Shown: piece after piece, positions 48,752-57,937 of the stretch
How positions within the stretch are numbered: the first letter of the stretch is position 1
Layout of the letters: the number at the start of each line of letters is the position of its first letter
Assembly: GCA_024688685.1 (NCBI GenBank)
Contig: JAILDX010000003.1
Coordinates: forward strand, 1 to 64,000
Source: Saccharofermentans sp.
Lineage (GTDB): Bacteria; Bacillota; Clostridia; Saccharofermentanales; Saccharofermentanaceae
Direction: 5' to 3'
Length of the DNA stretch: 64,000 nt
The notes under the pieces: model-generated
Told to the model about the DNA's origin: nothing
Seen by the model: the letters and a program-made list of their open reading frames with translations, nothing else
Database searches by the model: none
Position numbers and translations under genes: made by a program

Positions 48752-51169
48752 TCAGCCCTCCTTTATGGCGCCCGTGTATTTCTTCGCAGGTCTAAAGAGA
48801 AGGTAGCACATTCCCGCGAGAACTACAACAGCAGCGATCAGCCCGATAACATTTACATTGCCGGAGAACAGAAGCCCAAACTGATAGACGATAAGTGAAA
48901 CGGCGTATGCAAAGCCACACTGATATGCTATTGCAAACCATGTCCATTTCGCATTGTTCATCTCTCTTCTGATAGCACCGATCGCTGCAAAGCAGGGCGC
49001 ACACAGGAGGTTGAATATAAGGAACGAATACCCTGCAAGGGGAGTAAGTCCTTCAAAGTCAAGAACACCAAATACACCTACGACTTCTTCCTTTGCAACA
49101 AGTCCCATGACTGTAGCAACCGTAGCCTTGATGTTCGCGAAACCGATAGGGGCAAAGATCCACTTCACTGCGTTGCCGATGATGCCCAGTACAGATGCAT
49201 CAAGATCCATATCGGGATCGAAACCGAATCCGTCACCGGTATTTCCAAACACCGTGCCCAACCAGATCAATACTGATGAGATAAGGATGATCGTTCCGGC
49301 CTTCTTGATGAATGACCAGCCTCTCTCCCACATTGAGCGCAGGAGGTTGCCGATCGTCGGCATATGGTAAGCAGGGAGCTCCATAACGAACGGAGCAGGA
49401 TCACCTGAAAAGACCTTTGTCTTCTTGAGCATAATGCCTGAGATTATAACGGCCGCAATTCCGATGAAGTATGCGGAGGGGCCTACCCACCATGAGTTGT
49501 GAAAGAGAGCTGCTGCAATAAGGGCAATGATTGGCAGCTTCGCTCCGCATGGAATAAACGTTGTTGTCATGATCGTCATACGACGGTCGCGCTGATTCTC
49601 GATAGTCCTCGAAGCCATGACACCCGGAACGCCACAGCCTGATGCTACGAGCATAGGGATAAATGACTTACCGGAAAGGCCGAACCTTCTGAAGATCCTG
49701 TCGAGCACGAAAGCAATACGCGACATATATCCGCATGCCTCAAGGAATGCGAGGAGCAGGAACAGCACGAGCATCTGGGGAACAAATCCCAGAACTGCGC
49801 CGACACCGCCAACGATACCGTCAACGACAAGTCCTGTTACGAATTCATTTGCGTTTGCCTTCTCAAGGAGCATCGAAACAAGATCCGGAATACTCGGCAC
49901 AAATACCGCGCCTTCCGCCTCATCCATTCCGGGAGCAGTAAACTCACCGTCTTCAAGTGCGCCTGACTCAACGAGAGGCGCCTCAATATCATAACCCTTC
50001 TCGATAAGATCATCAGCAAAGAAACCATAATCTTCTTCAAACGCGCCGAAATCAGCCTCATCAAAATCCTCAGCGAGATTCGCTGCGCCAATGACATCCT
50101 TGTCCTCAGCTGCAGCATCTATAACAGCCTTCACCTCATCGGTAAAAACCACTTCAGATGCCCATTTATCAACATCCTCGTCGTGCTGCGACTGACCGAT
50201 TCCCAAAAGATACCAGCCGTCACCGAAAAGGTTATCGTTGACCCAGTCAGTACACCATGCGCCGACTGTCGTGATGGCAAGGAAATAAACAAGTGTCATG
50301 ACGGCTCCGAAGATCGGCAGCGCCAGGATCCTGTTAGTTACGATTTTATCAATCTTATCTGAAGTCGAAACGGATGCCTTTGACTTCTTCTTGTAGCAGC
50401 TCTTAATGATCGATGCGATATAGACATATCTCTCATTTGTGATGATCGATTCTGAATCGTCATCAAGTTCTTTTTCAGCTGCTGCAATATCCTTCTCGAT
50501 ATGCTCCAGCTTCTCTTTTGAGATGCCGAGTTTCTCGATTATCTTTTCATCTCTTTCGAAGATCTTGATCGCATACCATCTCTGCTTGTCCAGTTCCATA
50601 TCGTGGATCGCTGCTTCTTCGATGTGTGCAAGTGCATGCTCGACCGGACCGGAGAAGGTGTGAGGCGGAACAGTTTTTGTTCCCTCTGCTGCCTTGACAG
50701 CTTCCTCAGCAGCCTCCATTATTCCCGTGCCCTTGAGCGCCGAGATCGAAACCGCTTTGCATCCCATGCTCTTCGACAGCATTTCGAGGTCGATCTTATC
50801 CCCGTTCTTCTCGATGAGGTCCATCATGTTGACCGCCATGACGACAGGAATTCCGAGTTCTGTAAGTTGTGTTGTGAGATAAAGATTACGCTCCAGGTTT
50901 GTGCCGTCAACGATGTTCAGGATGACGTCAGGATTCTCGTCGATCAGATAGTTACGTGCGACGACCTCCTCAAGCGTATAAGGCGACAGCGAGTAGATTC
51001 CCGGAAGGTCCGTGATTGTCACGTTGTCGTGCTTCTTAAGTTTTCCTTCCTTCTTCTCAACTGTAACGCCGGGCCAGTTTCCCACGAACTGGTTTGATCC
51101 CGTGAGTGCATTGAAAAGAGTGGTCTTTCCGCAGTTCGGGTTACCTGCAAGTGCGATCTTAATGTTCAT
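48752..51169 (-). CDS. feoB: Ferrous iron transport protein B
   Basis: ALAGNPNCGKTTLFNALTGSNQFVGNWPGVTVEKKEG, TDLPGIYSL; FIPMLVASGCGVPGVMASRT membrane domain. Confidence 0.98.
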   Translation of the reverse strand: MNIKIALAGNPNCGKTTLFNALTGSNQFVGNWPGVTVEKKEGKLKKHDNVTITDLPGIYSLSPYTLEEVVARNYLIDENPDVILNIVDGTNLERNLYLTTQLTELGIPVVMAVNMMDLIEKNGDKIDLEMLSKSMGCKAVSISALKGTGIMEAAEEAVKAAEGTKTVPPHTFSGPVEHALAHIEEAAIHDMELDKQRWYAIKIFERDEKIIEKLGISKEKLEHIEKDIAAAEKELDDDSESIITNERYVYIASIIKSCYKKKSKASVSTSDKIDKIVTNRILALPIFGAVMTLVYFLAITTVGAWCTDWVNDNLFGDGWYLLGIGQSQHDEDVDKWASEVVFTDEVKAVIDAAAEDKDVIGAANLAEDFDEADFGAFEEDYGFFADDLIEKGYDIEAPLVESGALEDGEFTAPGMDEAEGAVFVPSIPDLVSMLLEKANANEFVTGLVVDGIVGGVGAVLGFVPQMLVLFLLLAFLEACGYMSRIAFVLDRIFRRFGLSGKSFIPMLVASGCGVPGVMASRTIENQRDRRMTIMTTTFIPCGAKLPIIALIAAALFHNSWWVGPSAYFIGIAAVIISGIMLKKTKVFSGDPAPFVMELPAYHMPTIGNLLRSMWERGWSFIKKAGTIILISSVLIWLGTVFGNTGDGFGFDPDMDLDASVLGIIGNAVKWIFAPIGFANIKATVATVMGLVAKEEVVGVFGVLDFEGLTPLAGYSFLIFNLLCAPCFAAIGAIRREMNNAKWTWFAIAYQCGFAYAVSLIVYQFGLLFSGNVNVIGLIAAVVVLAGMCYLLFRPAKKYTGAIKEG

Positions 51170-51221
51170 TGTAGTTGTATTTCCTTTCGTATAATTCGTT
51201 TTTTACTGCATCTGCAATTCT

Positions 51222-51518
51222 CCTCGAGAGTGACGCTTACGCGGCGGACTTCCGCAGAAGCATCAACGTATCTTCCGGTTTTTGCAAACTGCAAGCAGCT
51301 TCGAGGACTGTAGCCGCCTTCCTCGAGAGTGACGCTTACGCGGCGGACTTCCGCAGAAGCGTCAACGTATCTTCCGGTTTTTGCAAACTGCAAGCAGCTT
51401 CGAGGACTGAAGCCGCCTTCCTCGAGAGTGACGCTTACGCGGCGGACTTCCGCAGAAGCGTCAGCGTATCTTCCGGTTTTTGCAAACTGCAAGTAGCTTC
51501 GAGGACTGAAGCCGCGTA
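51222..51518. repeat. Three tandem 99-bp repeats in feoA-feoB intergenic region
   Basis: CCTCGAGAGTGACGCTTACGCGGCGGACTTCCGCAGAAGC... starts at 51222, 51321 and 51420; near-identical copies. Confidence 0.95.
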
Positions 51519-51522
51519 AGCA

Positions 51523-51744
51523 TCACTCGACTTCGACCATCTCTGCATCAGCCTTGCGGAGAGATAACTCGTACCCTCTTACTGTTACCTCGACCGGATC
51601 GCCAAGCGGAGCGACCTTGCGGACATAGATCTCAACACCTTTTGTAATTCCCATGTCCATGATCCTTCTTTTTACGGCTCCCTCACCGTGGAGCTTCACG
51701 ACCTTAACGGTCTGCTTTACCTTTGCATCCTTCAGTGTCTTCAT
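51523..51744 (-). CDS. feoA: Ferrous iron transport protein A
   Basis: 73 aa; AVKRRIMDMGITKGVEIYVRKVAPLGDPVEVTVRGYELSLRKADAEMVEV. Confidence 0.95.
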   Translation of the reverse strand: MKTLKDAKVKQTVKVVKLHGEGAVKRRIMDMGITKGVEIYVRKVAPLGDPVEVTVRGYELSLRKADAEMVEVE

Positions 51745-51756
51745 AACTTCCTCCTC

Positions 51757-51981
51757 TTAGACCATTATCTTCATTGCCATATCTCTGTTGAGCGCTATAC
51801 GCGACTCCTTGACCTTCAGTATCACGTTGCCGTCGTTCACGCTTACAAGCGTGACAAGACCCCCCGGTACGATCCCGAGGTTCTCAAGATGCAACCTGAC
51901 TTCCTGATTTCCTCCAACCTTGCGGACGATAACCTCTTCACCGCATTCTGCAACTGTAATGGGCATCATAATTTCCTCCAA
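51757..51981 (-). CDS. feoA: FeoA family protein (second copy)
   Basis: 74 aa; VRLHLENLGIVPGGLVTLVSVNDGNVILKVKESRIALNRDMAMKIMV. Confidence 0.93.
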   Translation of the reverse strand: MEEIMMPITVAECGEEVIVRKVGGNQEVRLHLENLGIVPGGLVTLVSVNDGNVILKVKESRIALNRDMAMKIMV

Positions 51982-51990
51982 ACTCTGCTA

Positions 51991-52020
51991 GTTAGCATCG
52001 GCTAATTAGCAACCGCTAAC
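51991..52020. promoter_or_regulatory. Double metalloregulator-like operator at feo promoter
   Basis: GTTAGCATCGGCTAATTAGCAACCGCTAAC: two overlapping RTTAGCA-N4-CTAAY palindromes directly downstream of the -10. Confidence 0.75.
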
Positions 52021-52049
52021 AATATATACTTGTGTTTTGGAAAATGCAA
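52021..52049 (-). promoter_or_regulatory. Putative promoter of feoAAB operon
   Basis: Minus strand TTGCAT-N17-TATATT. Confidence 0.7.
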
Positions 52050-52119
52050 GTGGAAATGTTGGAAAGATAAAACGTATCCGAACACAGCCTGGGGAATCAG
52101 GCTATACAATTTTCCATCT

Positions 52120-52145
52120 AAAATCCGACCTGAGTCGGATTTTTT
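52120..52145. terminator. Bidirectional-type terminator hairpin, copy 1
   Basis: AAAATCCGAC-CTGA-GTCGGATTTTTT. Confidence 0.7.
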
Positions 52146-52190
52146 ACAGAAAAATGGCTATTTGAGCCTAAAATCCACCTGTTTTCGCAA

Positions 52191-52216
52191 AAAAATCCGA
52201 CCTGAGTCGGATTTTT
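52191..52216. terminator. Bidirectional-type terminator hairpin, copy 2
   Basis: AAAAATCCGAC-CTGA-GTCGGATTTTT, identical stem to copy 1, 72 bp away. Confidence 0.7.
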
Positions 52217-52250
52217 CAACGAAAAACAATCCTCATTTCGAGAGGCTTCC

Positions 52251-52418
52251 GCGGCGGACTTCCGCAGAAGCGTCAACGTACTGAAGAAGGACGATACCTT
52301 CCCGGCGGACTTACCGCAGACACGCTAACGCATATCTACGATCCGCAGATTCATAACAGCGTGTCGAGGACAGAAGCCGTGAAGGTATCTCGTACTTCTC
52401 TTCGAGGACTGAAGCCGC
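52251..52418. repeat. Degenerate mosaic of the feo 99-bp repeat
   Basis: 30-mer GCGGCGGACTTCCGCAGAAGCGTCAACGTA at 52251 and TTCGAGGACTGAAGCCGC at 52401 match the tandem units; intermediate partial copies. Confidence 0.8.
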
Positions 52419-52434
52419 AGAAGCCTTGAGCAAC

Positions 52435-53175
52435 TCAATAAGTAAACCCGCGGTTCGGCTCCCTGAACTCCTTGCACCTCTTAAGGAATGACGCCATCGA
52501 TGCCTCCTCGTAAGCAGGCGTCGTCTCTGCCGCGCCGAGTATCTCCAGCATAATGCGCGTAAACAAAGGATTCACGATAAACAGAGGTCCAAGCAGATAA
52601 GTCATGAACAGGTTCTTATAGCGGAACCCCTCTTCCTTTATCGACGGGTTGAGTCCGTCGCCGCGCTCAGCCTTGAACAGAGGCTTGTACGAATCATTAT
52701 ATCCGCTGCCCTCCATAAAAAAGCACTGCGTAAACTGACTCTTAAATCCGACAACGTCAGTCTTCCCGTCTTCGCTGTACTGGCCGATCCAGAGTGAATT
52801 ATAGCGGTGCATCATATTCCTGACAGCGTAGGTCGGGAGTATGCCGAGACCTTTTATCTCACTGCCGTCATCGCACCTGATAAACTGGCCGAACATCTCC
52901 GATGCGTTGCCGGTCATGAGGAAGAACTGTCCGTTCTCTATAGCGCTGCGGATATCCCCGGTGTACGGCTTCAGGCTGTTTATGACCAGCTCCTGCCCCT
53001 TCTCTGTAGTGGTACCGATATAGACTAGTTTTATATCCTCCGAAAGGAACTTCGGCGCCGAGTGCAGGTCAGTTGTAACGACCTCGATATCGGGCGAACA
53101 TCTTCTCAGATACTCGATGTTCTGAAGGTCCGCATAAAGATTACATATCTCCGGAAAAAGTATTTCTATCTTCAT
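52435..53175 (-). CDS. GatD-like class I glutamine amidotransferase-fold protein (partner of MurT)
   Basis: CobB/CobQ-like fold motifs IEILFPEICNLYADLQNIEYL; adjacent to a MurT gene; canonical catalytic Cys/His not visible. Confidence 0.8.
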   Translation of the reverse strand: MKIEILFPEICNLYADLQNIEYLRRCSPDIEVVTTDLHSAPKFLSEDIKLVYIGTTTEKGQELVINSLKPYTGDIRSAIENGQFFLMTGNASEMFGQFIRCDDGSEIKGLGILPTYAVRNMMHRYNSLWIGQYSEDGKTDVVGFKSQFTQCFFMEGSGYNDSYKPLFKAERGDGLNPSIKEEGFRYKNLFMTYLLGPLFIVNPLFTRIMLEILGAAETTPAYEEASMASFLKRCKEFREPNRGFTY

Positions 53176-53176
53176 C

Positions 53177-54547
53177 TTACAGACCCTCATCAATCGCACG
53201 TTTCTTAATTATCTGTCTGCACTCGTCAACGAGATCGAAAGCGTCGATGCCGCAAAAGATGTAGACAGTATCATTACTCTTCAGATCGAACTTGCGGGCA
53301 GCTTCGTGCTCGTCAAGTTCGAGGAATATCTTCTCCTTGGGAATGCCCGCATAGAGCAGTCTCATATAGAAGTCCGGGGCTCTCGGGCCCGTGCAGATCA
53401 GCTGGTCCATAAGCGGATCGTTCATCATCTCAAAGTCGCAGTCGTAAAGCCAGCAAGTATTCTCCGACCAGTGTCTCTCATCCTTGTAGCAGCTGATGAG
53501 AAGGAACATCTTCTTGTGTCCGGGCAGATGCCTTACATAGTCAGTCGCCCTCGTTACCGCCAGCGCATTCTTATCCTTCGCCAGCTGCGTAACGACCGAA
53601 ACAGATCCTGCCTTCTGGACATTAAATCTCGTATCCGGGATCCTGACGCTCTCCATGACAGTCGCGAGCTTCTCGCGCCCGATCCCGAGCTCACGCATCA
53701 GCGCCACTACGAGACATGTGTTATAGATATTGAATATACTGTCGTTCGAAATATGGTAGACTCCGTCTTCCCCATGATCCTTTATCTTTATCGTTCCCTT
53801 CTCGAAATCGATATCGTGACCCTCATAGTCATACTCCGGGGACTTGAAATCACACATTGAGCAGTGCGCCTTTCCGATGTGATGATATCTTCTGTAATCG
53901 TATTCGAGATGGCTTCCGCAGATTGGGCAGATCCTCATGTCGTTCAGCAGATTCTCGCACTCAACAACGTCTGTATCCAGCTTGTCGATTCCGTAATAAA
54001 CACGCGGATTGTCAATGGCGATGCGTCCCGAGATCAGATCGTCGCCGTTCAGGATGAGCTTTGTCTCCTTCGGAATATTCTTATCAAGTATGCCCGCAAT
54101 ATAATCGGGATGACCGTTACGCATGATCGAATCTCTGAAAAGATTCGTAACGCACATATACTTCGGAATGAGATACGGGAAGATCCTCGGAGCGGAACGC
54201 TCGTCGATCTCGAGCACAGCCGTGTCGTACTTTGATTTGCCCGTAAGCGTTGATGCCTGCAGAAGGCACGTCGACAGGCCTGTTGCGATATTTGAACCGT
54301 AGCGGTTGCAGAGAACCTTTATTCCTGCTGCCTCCATAGCGTCGCAGATCATATTGGCGCATGTCGTCTTTCCGTTCGTGCCCGTTACTGCGATTATCGT
54401 CTTTGGCTTTTCTATCCTTGCAAAGAAATCGGGGCAGATCTTTATCGCAAGACTCCCCGGAAAATCAGTTGCATTATGTCCTGTTATCTTCAGCACCGGG
54501 ATGGAAAGCTTTGCCAGCCACAGTGCGGTTATGAAACGTAAACCCAT
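53177..54547 (-). CDS. murT: MurT-like Mur ligase family protein
   Basis: IIAVTGTNGKTTCANMI, zinc-ribbon CPICGSHLEYDYRRYHHIGKAHCSMC; start reset to 54547. Confidence 0.9.
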   Translation of the reverse strand: MGLRFITALWLAKLSIPVLKITGHNATDFPGSLAIKICPDFFARIEKPKTIIAVTGTNGKTTCANMICDAMEAAGIKVLCNRYGSNIATGLSTCLLQASTLTGKSKYDTAVLEIDERSAPRIFPYLIPKYMCVTNLFRDSIMRNGHPDYIAGILDKNIPKETKLILNGDDLISGRIAIDNPRVYYGIDKLDTDVVECENLLNDMRICPICGSHLEYDYRRYHHIGKAHCSMCDFKSPEYDYEGHDIDFEKGTIKIKDHGEDGVYHISNDSIFNIYNTCLVVALMRELGIGREKLATVMESVRIPDTRFNVQKAGSVSVVTQLAKDKNALAVTRATDYVRHLPGHKKMFLLISCYKDERHWSENTCWLYDCDFEMMNDPLMDQLICTGPRAPDFYMRLLYAGIPKEKIFLELDEHEAARKFDLKSNDTVYIFCGIDAFDLVDECRQIIKKRAIDEGL

Positions 54548-54616
54548 GTGATACCTCCACTCTCTAATAATACACCAATGTTTACTAAAAAATGCCAAAA
54601 GTATATAATGCCAGTT

Positions 54617-55738
54617 ATGGATAATAATGTTGAACCGAACAAAAGAATTGAAGAGATAGACAAGGAGATAGCTGAGTTATTCTCCGAGCGTCTTGATATG
54701 TGCCGCAAGGCTGATGAAGGTCTTTCCACCAGTGAGATAGCCCTTAAGTGCCGCAAGTATGAGCGCGAAGTTCTGGGGTCGTCCGGTGATTTCGACAGGG
54801 TCCTTCTGGCAACGATGTTCAATCTTTCCCACTCTTACAGGCTCACCGGTTACGGGAGCAGGGATTCCGCGCTTGTGGATGAGATCAGACGTGCTATCGG
54901 GCAGACGCCAAAGACATTCCCTACGACCGCTCTTGTTGCGTGTCAGGGCGTAGAAGGGGCGTATTCCCAGATTGCGGCGGATAAGCTTTTCGCGGGAGCG
55001 GATATCAGGTTCTATAAGAGTTTCGAGGGCGTATTCAAGGCTGTTGAGGAAGGCACGGCTCAATATGGAGTGCTTCCGATTGAGAACAGTACATACGGTT
55101 CGGTCATCGCAGTTTACGACCTGATGAGGGTACATAAGTTTCATATCGTCAGGAGCATCCGTCTGAAGATCAACCACAGGCTGATGGCAAAGAACGGAAC
55201 GGCGCTTGAGGATGTTAAGGAAGTCTACTCGCACGAGCAGGCATTGGGCCAGTGCAGCAGTTTCCTTAAGGTAAATCCGCAGATTAAGATAACTGTTGTC
55301 GCGAATACGGCGATGGCTGCACAGATGGTTGCAGATTCAGACAGGAATGACGTTGCGGCAATCTCATCACCTGACTGCGCAGTGCTTTACGGCCTGACGA
55401 TAATCAAAGACGACATAATGAACTCCGACCATAACTATACGAGATTCATCTGTATTTCGAAGGAGATGCAGATCTTCCCCGGCGCATCAAAGATCTCAAT
55501 GATGATGGCTCTGGGACATACTCCCGGTTCGCTGTCGGACACGCTCGTAAAGTTCTCGTCGCTCGGGCTCAACCTGACGAAGATAGAGTCGCGCCCCATT
55601 GCAGGACGTGATTTCGAGTTCATGTTCTATCTGGATATCGACTGTTCGATCTATTCGGAAGATGTGCTCACGCTTATCGGGCACCTTGATTCAGAGCCGA
55701 CTGATTTTACTTTCCTTGGAAGTTATCTGGAAGTATAA
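54617..55738 (+). CDS. pheA: Chorismate mutase/prephenate dehydratase (P-protein)
   Basis: N-terminal helical CM-like region; VACQGVEGAYSQIAADKLF, GVLPIENSTYGSV; ACT domain with ESRPIAGRDFEFMFYLDI. Confidence 0.92.
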   Translation: MDNNVEPNKRIEEIDKEIAELFSERLDMCRKADEGLSTSEIALKCRKYEREVLGSSGDFDRVLLATMFNLSHSYRLTGYGSRDSALVDEIRRAIGQTPKTFPTTALVACQGVEGAYSQIAADKLFAGADIRFYKSFEGVFKAVEEGTAQYGVLPIENSTYGSVIAVYDLMRVHKFHIVRSIRLKINHRLMAKNGTALEDVKEVYSHEQALGQCSSFLKVNPQIKITVVANTAMAAQMVADSDRNDVAAISSPDCAVLYGLTIIKDDIMNSDHNYTRFICISKEMQIFPGASKISMMMALGHTPGSLSDTLVKFSSLGLNLTKIESRPIAGRDFEFMFYLDIDCSIYSEDVLTLIGHLDSEPTDFTFLGSYLEV

Positions 55739-56319
55739 ATTACTTTTATCACGATCTCGAGAGCTATAGCAATAAGGATAATTCCGCCAAGTACCGGGGC
55801 CTTCCCTTTAAGGACAGCTTCAAGCCTGGCGCCAAGCTTCAGGCCGGATATGCAGATCACAAGAGTAACGGCAGCAATAATAAATGCGCTCTGCAGAGTC
55901 TCGGTAATGCTGTACTCCGCTATTGCAAGTCCGACTGAAAGCGCATCGATCGATGTAGCCACACCCTGCACCATCAGCATGCCAAAAGTCAGATGCACAT
56001 TCTTACCCGACTCTTCGGAGCCTTTACTTCTCACGCCTTCGATTATCATCTTCACACCGAGGAAAACAAGTAGCGCTGCGGCCACCCACGGGACTATCTT
56101 CTGAAGGATCTCAAAACGCTGCTCCGCAAAATGAACGAGGATCCATCCGGCAAACGGCATAACGCCCTGAAACAGACTAAATGTACCGGCGATCAGGAAA
56201 ACTCTGCTCCATCGCATGTCGGGCTCGCCGAGTCCGTCACTCACCGAGACAGAAAACGCATCCACCGCCAGTCCCACGCCCAGAAGGACGCTGTTAATTA
56301 TCAGCACCAATAAACTCAT
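55723..56319 (-). CDS. mntP: Manganese efflux pump MntP family
   Basis: GLAVDAFSVSVSDGL, VQGVATSIDALSVGLA. Confidence 0.93.
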   Translation of the reverse strand: MSLLVLIINSVLLGVGLAVDAFSVSVSDGLGEPDMRWSRVFLIAGTFSLFQGVMPFAGWILVHFAEQRFEILQKIVPWVAAALLVFLGVKMIIEGVRSKGSEESGKNVHLTFGMLMVQGVATSIDALSVGLAIAEYSITETLQSAFIIAAVTLVICISGLKLGARLEAVLKGKAPVLGGIILIAIALEIVIKVIYTSR

Positions 56320-56331
56320 TCAATCAGTATA

Positions 56332-56811
56332 CTACAACACTATCTGTAAGACTATCAGAAACACCGCCGCAACGCAGACGGCAAAGTCGAACCACCTTCC
56401 GAAACGCCCCTTCATCCACTGCATCAGCGGGTGGATCCATTTCACGAACACAACACACATAACGCCGAATATCAGACTGGAAAACAGCGATATGCGCCCG
56501 TCAAAAAAGTTGAACTTCCAGTCGGCATAACTCCACAGCCGCCTGTGCCATACCGCCTCAGTCAGATAAGCTGCTGCAAGCTCAAAAACAGTCGTTCCTA
56601 CCGTGCCTGTCAGGCCGATAAAAAGAGCGTTCTGTTCCTTCTTGTAAACGAACGGAAGCACAAGTGCAAAGAGCCCGTAGATCGGCAGGATCGGCACGGC
56701 CAGAACACCGCGCTCCATAAACTCGCCAAAGACCACGGATGTGAGGATCGTCTCATACGCCCAGCCGGTAAAACCGCAGATGATGAAGTCAGCCAGCAGA
56801 ACAGTTATCAT
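56332..56811 (-). CDS. Putative ABC-transporter permease-type membrane protein (CmpB-like)
   Basis: FIICGFTGWAYETILTSVVFGEFMERGVL..., LWSYADWKFNFFDGRISLFSSLIFG. Confidence 0.82.
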   Translation of the reverse strand: MITVLLADFIICGFTGWAYETILTSVVFGEFMERGVLAVPILPIYGLFALVLPFVYKKEQNALFIGLTGTVGTTVFELAAAYLTEAVWHRRLWSYADWKFNFFDGRISLFSSLIFGVMCVVFVKWIHPLMQWMKGRFGRWFDFAVCVAAVFLIVLQIVL

Positions 56812-57857
56812 AGCAGTCCAAGGCTCTGCATATAGCTGATGTAGGAATCGGACCAGTTACGCCATCCGTCGGGAAGCCATGTTGCAAACCGCTCGAAAAC
56901 GTCGTCCGATGTGGACTCCTTTATTATCTCGATGATCGTATCGTTGTCCTCCTCGGAAAAATCGCGTCCGCGCGCATTCTTAGTCAGCGTATCAACGATC
57001 CCGACACCATATGTATCGATGAGGAATGTCACGAAACGGAATCCGTAGTGATACTCCGGCTGCTCCCCGCTTCTTCCGCCGACGTTTGCCTCCCGGAAGA
57101 ATCCCTCAGGATCATTGACGATAACGGAATCATCAAACGAACTGTTGAAATTACCGCTGTCAACATACTGGATCATGGTCCAGTTGCTCTCCCCCCGCGC
57201 TCTCGTGAAATGGTCCTGCGAATAGCACGCCAGACCTTCCTCCAGTATCTTGCCGAGTATGGGGCTCTGACGCGTTCTCAGTATATGCGTCAGCTCGTGA
57301 TAAACGATACCGTGATCCTGAACAGACGGAACGAGGTCGGTATCGAAAAGCATTACCACATTGGGCAGTGACCACTCAATGCGGCCGTCCTGGTAGTCCT
57401 TGCTTATGATGATGTCTATCTTGCTGCAGTCTTCGTTCACCCTTCCAAGATGAGCAAAGCCATAGTCAGTCTTCCACGACACAGGATCCGCATACTCCCT
57501 GAAATCAAATGACATCCCGTAGAACGATTCAAGATCGTCCATTATGCTTTCGATCTGAACCGCAATATCTCCATGTATCTCAGCGCCTCGCTCAAAATAC
57601 AGAATATAGTTATCGCCCTCATAATATGTGCTCTGATCGATGGGAATGATGTCGTCAGGATTGCCGCTCAGCTCGATCCCCGGCGTCAGTTCAGCAGTTG
57701 TTTCCTCAGTGGTTTCCTCTGTTGATTCAGAGGTGGTTTCTGCAGTCTCCGCAGGGTCTGTTTCGAGATCGGAAGTCGTCTCGTTACCGGTATCCTGACA
57801 TGCAGAAGTCAGGAGCATGGCCGTACACAGAAGCAGAGCAGTTACCTTTCTATTCAT
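56808..57857 (-). CDS. Lipoprotein with HExxH metallopeptidase motif
   Basis: Lipobox LLTSAC; T/E-rich linker; VYHELTHILRTRQSPILGKILEEGLACY. Confidence 0.8.
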   Translation of the reverse strand: MNRKVTALLLCTAMLLTSACQDTGNETTSDLETDPAETAETTSESTEETTEETTAELTPGIELSGNPDDIIPIDQSTYYEGDNYILYFERGAEIHGDIAVQIESIMDDLESFYGMSFDFREYADPVSWKTDYGFAHLGRVNEDCSKIDIIISKDYQDGRIEWSLPNVVMLFDTDLVPSVQDHGIVYHELTHILRTRQSPILGKILEEGLACYSQDHFTRARGESNWTMIQYVDSGNFNSSFDDSVIVNDPEGFFREANVGGRSGEQPEYHYGFRFVTFLIDTYGVGIVDTLTKNARGRDFSEEDNDTIIEIIKESTSDDVFERFATWLPDGWRNWSDSYISYMQSLGLL

Positions 57858-57937
57858 TTCAATATCCTCCCTCAATTGATATCTGTCACCTATTTATATA
57901 TACTATCATTTAGCATTCAGGAAAAGAGGATAGAAAA

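Noticed and set aside
51166-51519. ORFs 51166..51492 (-) and 51175..51519 (+) as repeat-containing proteins
   Set aside because: Both arise because the 99-bp repeat period is divisible by 3; the minus ORF uses a non-ATG start inside a repeat and overlaps feoB. No independent coding evidence.
51222-51520. CRISPR array
   Set aside because: Units are contiguous 99-bp near-identical repeats without unique spacers and no cas genes nearby.
52030-52284. 84-aa plus ORF upstream of feo
   Set aside because: Runs through the feo promoter, two terminator hairpins and repeat DNA; contains translated hairpin repeats only.
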